DNA from: Acridotheres tristis
Lineage: Eukaryota > Chordata > Aves > Passeriformes > Sturnidae
Assembly: GCA_037013685.1 (NCBI GenBank)
Contig: CM072894.1
Span: 8,186,841 to 8,250,840 of the forward strand
Direction: 5' to 3'
DNA: 64,000 nt
Both the position numbers and the translations under genes were made by a program. The notes beneath the pieces are model-generated. The model was not told the DNA's origin. It made no database searches and worked only from the letters and a program-made list of their open reading frames with translations. This document shows positions 51,073 through 61,600 of this stretch, piece by piece; position 1 is the stretch's first letter, and every line of letters begins with the position of its first letter.

Positions 51073-51101
51073 CTACAAGAAGACTTTTTTCCTTCTTGTA
51101 G
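51073..51101 (+). other. Perfect 10-bp hairpin in the distal LTR
   Basis: CTACAAGAAG (51073-51082) and CTTCTTGTAG (51092-51101) form an uninterrupted 10-bp stem with a 9-nt T-rich loop. It sits 200 bases upstream of the LTR AATAAA, in the predicted R region. Confidence 0.8.
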
Positions 51102-51300
51102 AACACAACTCCTACAACTTCAACAAGAAGAAACTTCTTTTCTCCAAAAGTACACAAAAAAGGACTAAATTAAGCACTGACTGAAGTATTTGTTGTATAT
51201 TTGTTTTGTTGTTGTGAAAACTGAAAGAGGGAGGGACAGAGTGATGTGAAAAATCTTATTCTGAAATTTTTTTTTTTTTCCCGTTTTTGTTTGTGTAGTT

Positions 51301-51306
51301 AATAAA
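51301..51306 (+). terminator. LTR polyadenylation signal AATAAA
   Basis: AATAAA is followed within about 30-50 bases by T/G-rich sequence (TTTTGAGCCTGCCTTGCTCT) close to the LTR 3' end, the normal position for a retroviral R/U5 boundary signal. Another AATAAA at 50919-50924 is less well placed. Confidence 0.55.
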
Positions 51307-51425
51307 TTTTCTTCTATACCCTTTCAAAGTTTTGAGCCTGCCTTGCTCTTTAACTCCTAGTTCTGTCTCACAACAAAAAAAAATAAGTTTGTTTAAATTG
51401 GCAACTCAAACCCTAGACATTAATT

Positions 51426-51443
51426 TAGTGCATTGGCCGGGAA
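51426..51443 (+). other. Retroviral primer-binding site for tRNA-Gly (one mismatch)
   Basis: TAGTGCATTGGCCGGGAA matches the reverse complement of the 3' end of vertebrate tRNA-Gly(GCC), TGGTGCATTGGCCGGGAA, at 17 of 18 positions. The one difference is TGG to TAG, a G-to-A change at the CCA complement. Its place just after an LTR end confirms the element as a retrovirus-like relic in plus orientation with its 5' LTR here. Confidence 0.8.
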
Positions 51444-51483
51444 AGTAAAAATTAAACCATACCTGTCTTTTCAAACTAAGACA
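51444..51483 (+). mobile_element. Residual ERV internal sequence and possible second LTR end
   Basis: Only about 40 bases follow the primer-binding site before TCAAACTAAGACA (51471-51483), which resembles the 5' LTR terminus TCAAACCCTAGACA (51406-51419) with one gap and two differences. The next five bases, CTTAG (51484-51488), repeat the five bases before the LTR (50036-50040). This may be the far end of the provirus after deletion of the whole interior and most of the 3' LTR. The short matches could also be chance. Confidence 0.35.
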
Positions 51484-54479
51484 CTTAGAATGGCAAATAT
51501 TTTTGCAACAAAACTCTCTTTGGTGTCAAAGAAGAAAGGTTGTACAAAACCCTTCCTGTTCACATTTGTATTGATTTAATAACTACATGTTGTCCTATCA
51601 CTTACTAACATTTTTAAAGTAATAACCTAGGCCAGTTTAATAAAAACTGTGAAAAAATTCCCTTAACTTCAAATGCTGTAGATGTTCATAAAAACTGTGT
51701 GAGGGTGAAAGGCATAAGAGAGATCTTTTCAGCATGAAGACAGAGAAAGGGGGACCCAGACAGGCTGTGCAGTTTCTACACTTGAAAGTTTTCAAGGTCT
51801 GCCTGGTTAATGCCCTGAGCAGCCTTGTCTCACATCTAACACTGCTTGGAGGAGGTTGGAGTAGGGGTCCCTTTGAACCTGAATTATCCCACGATCCTGT
51901 GGAAGTAATTGTCTCACATAAACCCAAGACAAAATAACTTCAAAGTTAGTGTGGGATTATCAAAGTATTTGATAACAAGTGCATTTGAGTTTGAGAAAAA
52001 TCTCCCTGTGCTTTTCGAGTGCAGGCCAATGACCTGACAGATAAGGGCAAAAACAATGATAGAAGCTAGCCTTGTACCATGGGATTATCTCAACTCAGAT
52101 GTTCACAACATAATTAAAGATCTTTATAATGGACACGTTAATGAACTACACAATTCCTTCCTAAATTTAAAGACTTAACAGTTGTACAGCTTCTACCACA
52201 TATAGGCAACATCAGCAAACCAGATTTGAGTCAGTGGAGTCCTGAAGGATCAGGTTTGATGCAGTTCAATAACGAGGCACATACAGCTGGAAACACTTGT
52301 GAAAGTGCTGAGGGCACAAAGATTATTTCAGCAGTAAGATGAAAAAGTGAGTTGGTAAATTGGTGACAGTACAGTGACCTGATAAACTGGCAATAATCCA
52401 AGAATATGTGTAATACAACCACATGGAAAGAAAAACCCCTGGCTGGAACTATGAAATGAGTTAGAGAGTGTTTAAGGATCAGAGTTAAGTTGTTCAAGAG
52501 GAGCTCTTGGCTGACATTAAATTAGTGGGACTAATGTCTTGAGTTGCATACCAAGGGAAATGTATTTCTAAATATTGCATTACAATTTAGGAATCCATAT
52601 TTCAGGAATATGGAAATAACAGTAAGTCATAAAAGGCAGTGACAGAAAAAAAAGACTGTGTGATTTTTATTACATTGTCCAGTAATTTTAATTAATTAAT
52701 CCACAGAGGAAAGGTCTTCCAGTCATGTAGACAAAGAAATAACAGGAGCCAGTGACTGGCCTTACAGCAGCTTCAGTTCCTGGGAACCACATTACAACAA
52801 AAACCTCCAAGTCCCTAGAACACCCTAAAACCAAACAAATACAACAGTGGCTGTCACTTTGCATTGATGCTCATTCAAAAATAATTTTGTAAGAGGCACC
52901 TGGTGCAATTCTGAATGCAGATACCACAGGTGTGTGTGTTTAGGACTCAGTACAGTTGTGCACCCACCATGCCAAGAAGCAGCAGCTCTCAAATATAAGG
53001 GATTTATTAGTAGTCTTCAACTGGCAGCCGAACTCTGCTTTACCTTCCTCTATTTGTGATTCTAAACATCTAAAATATTCAGAAGCTATAACCTCATTTG
53101 AACATTTCCACTCTTACTTCAATGGGGCTGTGACATACAGCACATAGGATATAAGTGTTAGGAGCAGGCATCTATTTCCCTCTGCCAAAGGCAGGAAGAA
53201 TTTGGATTGCCTTGAATACTTGGCATTGTGAGTGTGCACAAACCTGAAAGAGCATAATTAAGATGAACATTGGCCTGTTAAGTCTTTTCTTAAATGGTGC
53301 TAGTCATGGAGAGGAAAAAAAGAACCGCTGAATAAAAAAGTGATTAGAAGCATTAAATCTGGTCATTTGGCTTAAATCCCACCCTGAGTCACAGTCTAGT
53401 AGGAAATACAGACACTTGATCTCTTTTTCCTCCTCTGTCCTTTCCTTTCCCAGTGAGCTAAGCGCTCTGCCACCCTCTGTCACCCTTCCTGTTGTGCCAC
53501 TTTTCTGCAGACCTGCTTTTTCTGCTCTGATTATGTCATTATCTGCATTTTAGGTCACATTATCATAACCACCCCAAAAATTTGTATTTAACAAGGGCTG
53601 GGTACTTTGTGTAATCATTTTGAGCAGATGACTTTATAGCCACCTTCTTCGCTGTATTATAGCTTCACAAAACTAAGTAACACGTTTCCCTTTTTTAATT
53701 AATTAGAGTAATCAGATGTAAAACAGTTTCAGAAAGTGACTGATCTGCTGGCTATTTTGTGGGTTTTTTGGTTGGTTGAGTTGTTTGGGAGTGGGTTGTT
53801 TTTTGGGTTTTTTTTGTTGCTTTAAAATGGAGCTGTTTGTCAGTATTTTCATTATAAATGTCTCAAACTCAAACCTCTCCTTTCTGTTTAAGATTAAAAA
53901 ATACTAGCAATGCAGTCTATCCAAGATTACAGCTCAGAAGATCTATTCAGCCAATAAATTCACCTATTTAATTTTTTCCCCAGAGTCCCCAAACCTTCAG
54001 AGGATCGTTAAAAATGCAAACTTTGTGGTGCACCCTTCCATTTTCAGTGAAAAAAAAAAAAATATATATAATAAACATTGACCCACTGTCTTTGCTAAAT
54101 GGCCACCAGAAATCTCCACAGCAGTTGTGGAAATGGGGCTGTGGAGAAGCAATATGATATTTCAGCATGGCAGGAGAGTGAGAGCACTTCCTTGCCAACA
54201 GCTGGGTCAAATCAACCCACCAGGAGTGGCATGTCCTAAACCATATCATTCTGCCAATCTACACCAGGACCCAAATACAGAACATTGCAGGAAAAAAAGC
54301 CCTTCCTGGCCACACCACTTGACAGCTCCTTACAAGGAGTACAAATTCACTGTATTTGAGGCAGGTGGTGCCAGTCCATCTTTGTGGCCATTGGTGTGAC
54401 CTGGCCTTGCCCTCTCTGGCATGCCAGGGCAGGGAGATCCTTCTCACCCCCTCCCAGGTGTCACTCAGGCAGAGCAGTT
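51484..54479. other. No gene seen
   Basis: AT-leaning sequence. A T/G-rich tract lies at 53755-53822 and an A-run followed by TATATA at 54048-54070. No retroviral coding sequence is present to the right of the LTR relic. Confidence 0.45.
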
Positions 54480-54760
54480 CAGCAGGTGTTTTTGCTCACA
54501 TTAAAGGCTTGCAAATGGCGCTGCTAATTGAATCACAAATTAACTCATTATCGGATACAGTAAGTAATTTCTTTAAATTAAGTGGAGATTAATTAGAATA
54601 GCTGGGCAGAACAACTGAAGCAAAATGGTCCCACCCCCGCCATCAACAGCTAAACCTGTCAAATCATTCTAATCTGACCAAAATTGATTTGGGATTGTCA
54701 AGCACATCTGTCAAACTAACATTAAAATACTTCAAAACTTAAGTATTTGACACCTGCAAC
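54480..54760. promoter_or_regulatory. Candidate conserved non-coding element (TAAT and TGTCAA clusters)
   Basis: TAATTG (54525-54530), an AATTAA at about 54538, TTAATTA (54589-54595), and three exact TGTCAA hexamers (54657, 54696, 54709) lie within 190 bases. TGTCAA is the complement of TTGACA, close to the TALE homeodomain core. Dense, mixed homeodomain/TALE words without repeats or open frames are typical of developmental enhancers. This is inference without conservation data. Confidence 0.2.
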
Positions 54761-57700
54761 ACTTGAGAATATCCTCAAAAATAAGGAGCTATTTAGCTAT
54801 GTTTTATGAAAGAATAGATTCAAACATCCATTCAGGTGCTTACGAAGAGCACACTTGATAGTTGCCTTAGCAGATTAAAAATCCCAGTACAAAAGAGCCT
54901 CTATTATCCTTTGAAACTTTATTACTTCTGAAATAGTTATTAGTACCAGAATAATATTCCCTGATAGCTAATAATTACACTGAGCTTTCCTTAGGTTCCA
55001 CAAATACATTCATGGCCACCAGTGACACTGCAGCAGTGTCAGCTCAAGGTTATCCTTCAGAGCACGACATTGTGTCTAAGTGTAGAACAGAATGAGACAA
55101 TAAAAGTGCTGAAAAAAATCCCAAACCCAATATTTTTTGGAACAGAACATTCAAACACAGCAATTTTTAAAATCTGTTCCTAAAGGAGGAGAAAATGGTC
55201 AAGCATTATAAATCATTATTAGCAACTGTAACATTAGGGACAAAGCCAATTTAGAAATAATCCATCAACTGATCAAGAATTTTCTTTCTCCTCCCATATG
55301 TATAAGGGGTGCCACATGAAATCACCCAAAGCCTTACAAATAGCATTTCCACCTGCTGAAAAATAATCCATTAAAGTCTTTTCATGTGAGTCACAATAAA
55401 GTACATCATGATAAACTGTATTTTAATTGGAGACTATGAGAAGGAAATTAATTTCACCAACAACCTTCTGTGATAAGGAGACACACGGGTAATTTGATGC
55501 CAGCTTGGTGCTCTAAGCTGAACTTCCCTAGGAAAACTGGGATTCAGAACACCATCATTTATAATCCCAGAAAGGGACTAGGTAGGGTGGGCCTGAGAAA
55601 CATAGGATGAGCACGTAAAATATTAATTAACGCCTCAAAACACCACCTCTACAGAAATGAACAATAACCCAGGGGTTTATTGTGACTGGGAGGGACAAGA
55701 GGATGGTAAAAGGCAACAGCCCTGCCCAGAAGGGCTCAATTTTCTTTACAGTGACCAATACAGAGCTGACAACAGAACAGACACCATCAAAAAACTATCT
55801 GAGAAGTCCCAAAATGCCCCACGGGAAGTGCTGAGCACCCAAAGAACTTATTTGGAGAAAATACAGCAAAAGGAAGGCAGGTCAGGATTCTGATATCCCT
55901 CAGGGTCTTGTGCCAGGTTATGAAATAACTAACTCAAAAGCTAACCCAGAAGCTGAAGAAACACTTAAATCACATCTTGGATTAAACAAACATCACAGCA
56001 GAACAAATTTGTCTGAAGATTTGTGGCAATAAATGATGACAAACTTGTTTCTTTCCCTTTTAATGCAAATTAAAATGAAACAGAAACGTAATGACTGCCT
56101 TGATGCAGCCATATCTTGGCCAGTCCTCTATGGCCTCCTTATCATTTTGGAACTGGAAATATTTAAGGAAGATATCTGCCATCACTCTGACAAACCTGTT
56201 TATTCCCATCCCCACATCTAAACCATGTGTGTGCTACAATGCAGAAGTAGTAAGGATAAAGCATATAAATGGGAGTCAAACAGCAGGAATCCTCACTTTT
56301 GGAAAGGAATGAGCAAAGAAGGGAGTTAGAAGAGGGTTAAAAATGTAATGCCTAACTGTAAGGCAATTAAAATTCTCTATAAAACTATCCATGGTACCAT
56401 ATTAGAAAGCAGACCATTTCCACAGCCACTAGAAGAGGTACCATAAATTAACCAAATGACACACTAAAAAGCTTAAACTTAAAATCTGCTAATCCCCTTA
56501 GACTCAGCCTCTAACAATTTTGCAACAGGAACTGCAGCTCCTTTTGACAGAACCAGTAAATCATCCCCTCTAGCAGCATATCTTACTGCAAAATAGGTAT
56601 GTAAGAAACTGTATCTGTCCCAGTCGGTTCAGAACAGTGCTTTAGAGCAGCTTATGATTATATTTTAGAAGAACTTTTTCCCCATTTAAAAATTCCATCA
56701 GTTTTAACGTTAAATCCAGAGATAAACTGGGCACTTAGAGATATTAGAGGCTTTTTCAGTAGATGTTCTAGACGTTTTGCTAGCTTTCGTGTTATTCTAG
56801 AAGCTAGTTAAGCTCATTGTTTGAAGTCCAAAAGCTTTTGGAAATTGATGTCTAGGGCTAAGCTTAAATCTTTAAATACTTTTCAAAAGCAAGATTCTTT
56901 CAGAGAGCCAAACAGTCTTAGCAGTCAGCCTTTTCAATAGGATCTATTTGCAAAGATGGATCTAAAATAGATTACTTTATCTGGCTGTTCCAATGAAAGT
57001 AATTTTCGGAAAGAAATTCTCTAATACATCAGTCTGTTGTATTCACAGAAAGTAGCAGTTTCTAATTTGTCCTTCAAACAGCTGAATGTGCAGTGAAGAT
57101 CTTAAATTCTTTATCTCAGTGGGGTGAAGGGTAAAGAAGGAAATGCAGATGTAAAATACTGAGCTCATTTATTTGGACAGTGGATGAAGCAACCGTGATA
57201 CGTTTATTGATTTACTGCTCCACTAATTAACATAGTGCTTTCAGTCTTCAAGTTTTCATCAAAAGATTGAGCTGTTTAAGACAGTGTCTTCAAAATCACT
57301 TCTCAGAGATGCCACCTTAAACCAGAGCAAAAGCTCTGTAATTTCTGGTTTTAATTGGTAATGAACAGGCCAGTTCTCTGAAGATTCCAATTCCTGTATT
57401 CAGACATGTAGGCTTGTGCACAACAATGTGAAAAAGCATGCTAAAACAAAACGTTGCATATTTTTTTTCTAAGTAGCAAACAGGATACCAGGGTGGAAAA
57501 CAATTCCCATTATAAACATGGAGACACTAGACCTGCATCCCTCATCAGACATCTCCCTCTCCTTCTTTGATGCATGACTAGCAACTTAACAAATACTTCC
57601 TTAGCAAGTATGAGAGAGGAAGTAAAAAACGGAGTCCCAAAAATTAACAACACATTTCCATTAAATTCTACCATGCTTAACAAGGCAGCAGCTCATTAAT

Positions 57701-58196
57701 TTCCTGAGATCTGCTCACTCATAACCACAACAAACAACTACAGCTCAAACAGCAGGAATGGAGAGACAATGTTCTTCATGGTATTTTCATGTCTCCTGAC
57801 ATCAAGAAGACTGTGATTATTAACACAAGTTTTTGTTTTGTTTTTTTTGTTGTTTTGTTTTTAATGACCTTTACACAAGCAGCATCTCAGAAGGCAGGAG
57901 TGATTATGGTCTTCACAAGCCTCAAGTCCAGCTTGTCCTCTTAACTCCTGACTTTTCGCAGCAATTACTCGGAAAATTCTCTTTCATTCAGAATATCAGC
58001 ACACATCCCTGACCTTTGTTCGTTGCTACATACAGATAATTAACCCACCAAAACACTACTTTCACACCATGAAAGAAGGAAACAAGACCACTGCCTGGGA
58101 ATTAATCTACTCCCTGGATGGCAGAACACACAGTCTCAGTCAATAGCCCCAAAAAGGCTTCTGATAATAATGTTGTCTCATTGCCAGCATTAAGTC
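54761..58196. other. No gene seen; one 16-bp palindrome and a T/G tract
   Basis: TCCAAAAGCTTTTGGA at 56827-56842 is a perfect 16-bp palindrome. A T/G-rich tract lies at 57829-57862. A 78-codon ATG frame at 55657-55893 has a fair start context (G at -3) but is not recognised. Confidence 0.45.
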
Positions 58197-58661
58197 ATGA
58201 TAGGGGTCTTGCCCTTACAAACACATCTACAGAAACAGGGCTCAGGTCTCTTGCAAAACTTGGAGGGTGAGGACAAAGGCAAAGAGCTTGTCTTTCCCTT
58301 CACCCTGCTTCAAGGAAAGAAAGGGGCAACCAGGATAATAAATCCACAGGGCTCTGAGGAATGTGCTGCCCATGAAATATGTGAAGCCCAAGGATTTCTA
58401 AATTTGACACCTCTTGTAGGACGTGCATCTCTGCTCTTAAACAAACAGCCCTGGCACGGCACCCTCGGCTCACTGCTGGATGCAGGGGTGGTCCCCGTGT
58501 GGAGAACTCTTCCTCTGGTTTCTGTCTCTCCTTTTTTATTTTATTTTTGCCATTATTTCTGGCAACTGAGAAAGCTAGAGGACCTGGACATAGAGAGATA
58601 CTTTAACACTTCAGTGGATACCCATCCAGTACTGCTGTCTGGGTACAAAACTGAGGAGTAA
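58197..58661 (+). other. Unrecognised 154-codon open frame; coding status unproven
   Basis: ATG at 58197 (G at -3, A at +4, a good start context) to TAA at 58659-58661. The translation is not low-complexity. It is mixed and Leu/Gly-rich for about 100 residues, then has a hydrophobic aromatic stretch (VSVSPFLFYFCHYFW, about residues 109-123) and an acidic C-terminus (YKTEE at the end). I recognise no domain. No TATA box, CpG island or nearby AATAAA supports a gene. In a 64-kb window one or two frames of this length are expected by chance. Confidence 0.12.
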
Positions 58662-61600
58662 ACCCATTCACCCTGGGCTACATGACAATTTGCTTCAAAA
58701 GACACTGCAGAAAATAATTAGGAGCCGTGTATTAAGGGGCATATATTTTAAATTCCAGGTAAGCATCTTCCACAGAAGTGTGAAACTGCTATTCATGCTC
58801 AATACAGTTCAAATCAACTATATAGGTTCAGGTTTTTTCCCTTGATGAATTCTAATAATATTTTCCTTATATTAGCAGCAAAATGAAAGCCTTTCCTTAT
58901 GTGCCAAGAAGCCCATTTGCAACTAATTAATTCTCAGGGTTTTTATGTTGGTCTTTCTACTTACAATTTTACAGTTCAAAAGAATAAAATGCAATCTCTT
59001 TGATTAAAACAATGTGCAGAGCCTTTTCACTGAAAGTGATGTTGTGACAAGATGGACTATAAGGGTGTTGCAACCTCAGGTAGGATGAACATGTGTCAAT
59101 ATTACAAGAAGAAAATGAAGAAAAAAGCATGTGGGAGAAAAAAAAAATCACAGAGATAAAACAGAATAGTTGTGGCCACACATTGGGATTCTACAACAAA
59201 CTCAAATACAGCAATCACATGGGAACCAGCCAACAAAATAATTCCCTCTTCCATTTATGTGTATCTACAATGTAATCAGGAAAAAATCTCGCAAATCTTA
59301 TTTAGAAAGAACTCAAGGAATTTTCCTCATCCTGCTGGATATTTCCAAGGGAAGGGATGGGGGAGGAAGATGTAACTGCTCTTATAACCATCAAGATTTC
59401 TTAGTAGATGAACAGTGACAAGTGGATTTCTCCTTTGCCCATTTCACTTTACAGATAGCGGATTTCAAAATGGCACAAAAAAAAATAAATCTCCAGACAC
59501 TTGAGCATTACAGAGCCCGGCCCAGCCTCTGAATGCACTGGTTTAGGAAGAGATATCAGCAAGCAGCAGCTTCAGGGTGACATGACTGAAGATCTTGGTG
59601 GCTGCAGAGGAGCAGTGTCTTGGTGCTGGCCCAGAAACCAAAGCTTTATTTGGACTACTAAAACTTTGGTAAATATATGTGTGAATTTATACCCTGGGAC
59701 AAACCGGTTGTGACCCATCTCCACTTTGGAACTTTGGATTCAGCTTTAATCCACAAAGTAGCCAACTGTGTCCAAAAGGCCACTCACCAAAACCTTCAAA
59801 GGCACTAGAGGATGAGCTGTTCTCCAGGGAGTGAATCTTCTGCCTCAGGGGCCTCAGAGTTGTTTGCCTCAATAACCCACATTTCACACTGGAACCCACC
59901 AGAGTTTTTAGGTAAGGGATTTATTTCCCCTGCAGCACAGCAGGAACCTGGGTGCTGATCATACCTATCCACACAATACTCACCAAACAGAAGCTGTCCA
60001 ACAGCCCTGGGCTGTAAAATAGCTTTAAATTAAACAATTGAAAGAACTTCTTTTTGCTGGGGATTTAGGGAAAAACTCCATCCTGCAGGCTCCCAGATGC
60101 AGGTACCTATAGAAGCTGCTAAGAGCACAACTAGCTGCCCAATGCAAAAGGATTTATTTTCCTGGCTAGCAGCACAGTTGTTTTTCAGGGTATGACTGTG
60201 TGAAGATGTCAACTGTTTGTTTGCCTGTCTAGCAGACGGGTTCCTCAAGTGTAAACGTACCTGTGGCAGTGCCAAAAAGAAAAATTATTTTTCCCCCTTC
60301 CCAAGTCCTGTTAGTTTTACAGGGCCAACACAACAGCAGGCAAGCCAGATTTGAGTCCCCTCACACAACAAGGTTTGCTAGGCTGTATTTTGTCACACCT
60401 GCACAAGCACACTGAAAAGGCAGGTGTAAACAGAAGCTGTAATTTGTCCTGCTGGTGCTGATGCATGGGGAGGCAAAAAACCCAGCTTGAGCCAGAGCCC
60501 CATTTGAATGCACAAGGCTGCCAGGTAGAAAAACAAAAGCATCTCTTCAGTCCCAACCTGCATGTATTTTATATGAAAATCACTAAGGTACGATAAATAT
60601 GGAACCCCACAAGGAACTTTTTTACAGTCAATTTTTCAGAGGAGAGCTGCAATTTCTATAATGAACATTCATTAAAGCCTCCATAAAAAAGTTAATTAAG
60701 AAAATGGGTTTGTTTTTTCTACTCAAAATAAGTATTTTGCTGTTTAAAAATACAGTATGTACAGTAAATATGGTTTGGCAGGAAAAGTTTGTTGCAGAGC
60801 TCTATTGATATAGATAACAGAGTTCTTTTCCTGTGCAACTTATAACAAATTTAGACACTCTATGCATGGAAATAAAATATGAAAAAAAAAAAGCAGCACA
60901 TGAAACACCACAAGATGATAAAAAAAAGCAGAACAGAGACGTGCAGAAATGGCACAAAACCCTCGGGAGAAAGAAAGATCAGATATTTGCTATTAAAATG
61001 GATAACTCAAGTGGATTCTTCCCCCATCTCATATTACAGCTAGTTTCAGTAGAAGCAGAGGACCCCACAGTTTTTCCACCAGTACTTTGGAAAAAAAAAG
61101 TCTTTAAAGAACTGAAGGTTTCCTTTTTAAGTCACATAGATCAAGAGAGAGACTTTTGAAACCACATTCAAACAATTCTGCATTGATAGTTTCCAAATTT
61201 TCTCTAAGTTATCCAAGAAAAGAAATAATGACAGTGCCCTGAAACAGGAGGCAGTAAATAAGGCTATCACAGAGGTGACAAAGAAAAATTCTGAAGAAGG
61301 TTGAGAGAAAAACATATATAGTTTGACATAGAGACAACTTATATGGAAGAAGAGCTACAGATTAAAAGAGTTTTAGTTGCAAGGAGAGAACCAACAGGAG
61401 GAAGAATTCAAAGAAAAAAATCGACTTGTATCGTTAAGAGAGGAGAAATATAGAGTAAACCTCTAAAAGGAAAAACAATCCTAAGCTTTACAGCAGTTCA
61501 AAGTTAGAAACCAAAGTCTAAGTTTTGCAAAGAAAACAGAAAAAACCCATTGAGGTGCTGGAGACTCACTGTCAAACCAAGAGGAGGAAATGCAGCCACA

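Larger units (their letters stand above)
50041..51419 (+). mobile_element. Endogenous retrovirus 5' LTR (long, CpG-rich leader), relic
   Basis: It begins TGTGATAGGTTGAC, a start I associate with avian ERV LTRs. U3 is short: a CCAAT box at 50131-50136 and TATAAAA at 50169-50175 lie within the first 135 bp. Transcription would start near 50198, and the only well-placed late AATAAA is at 51301-51306. R would therefore be about 1.1 kb, unusually long. R begins CpG-rich (about 50185-50530) and contains a donor-like CAG|GTAAC (GT at 50226). The 3' boundary is uncertain. Position 51419 (TAGACA) leaves six bases before the primer-binding site, which fits retroviral architecture. Position 51372 (TCACA, pairing with TGTGA) would give better inverted repeats but a 53-base spacer. 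No gag, pol or env follows, so the copy is inert. Confidence 0.7.
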
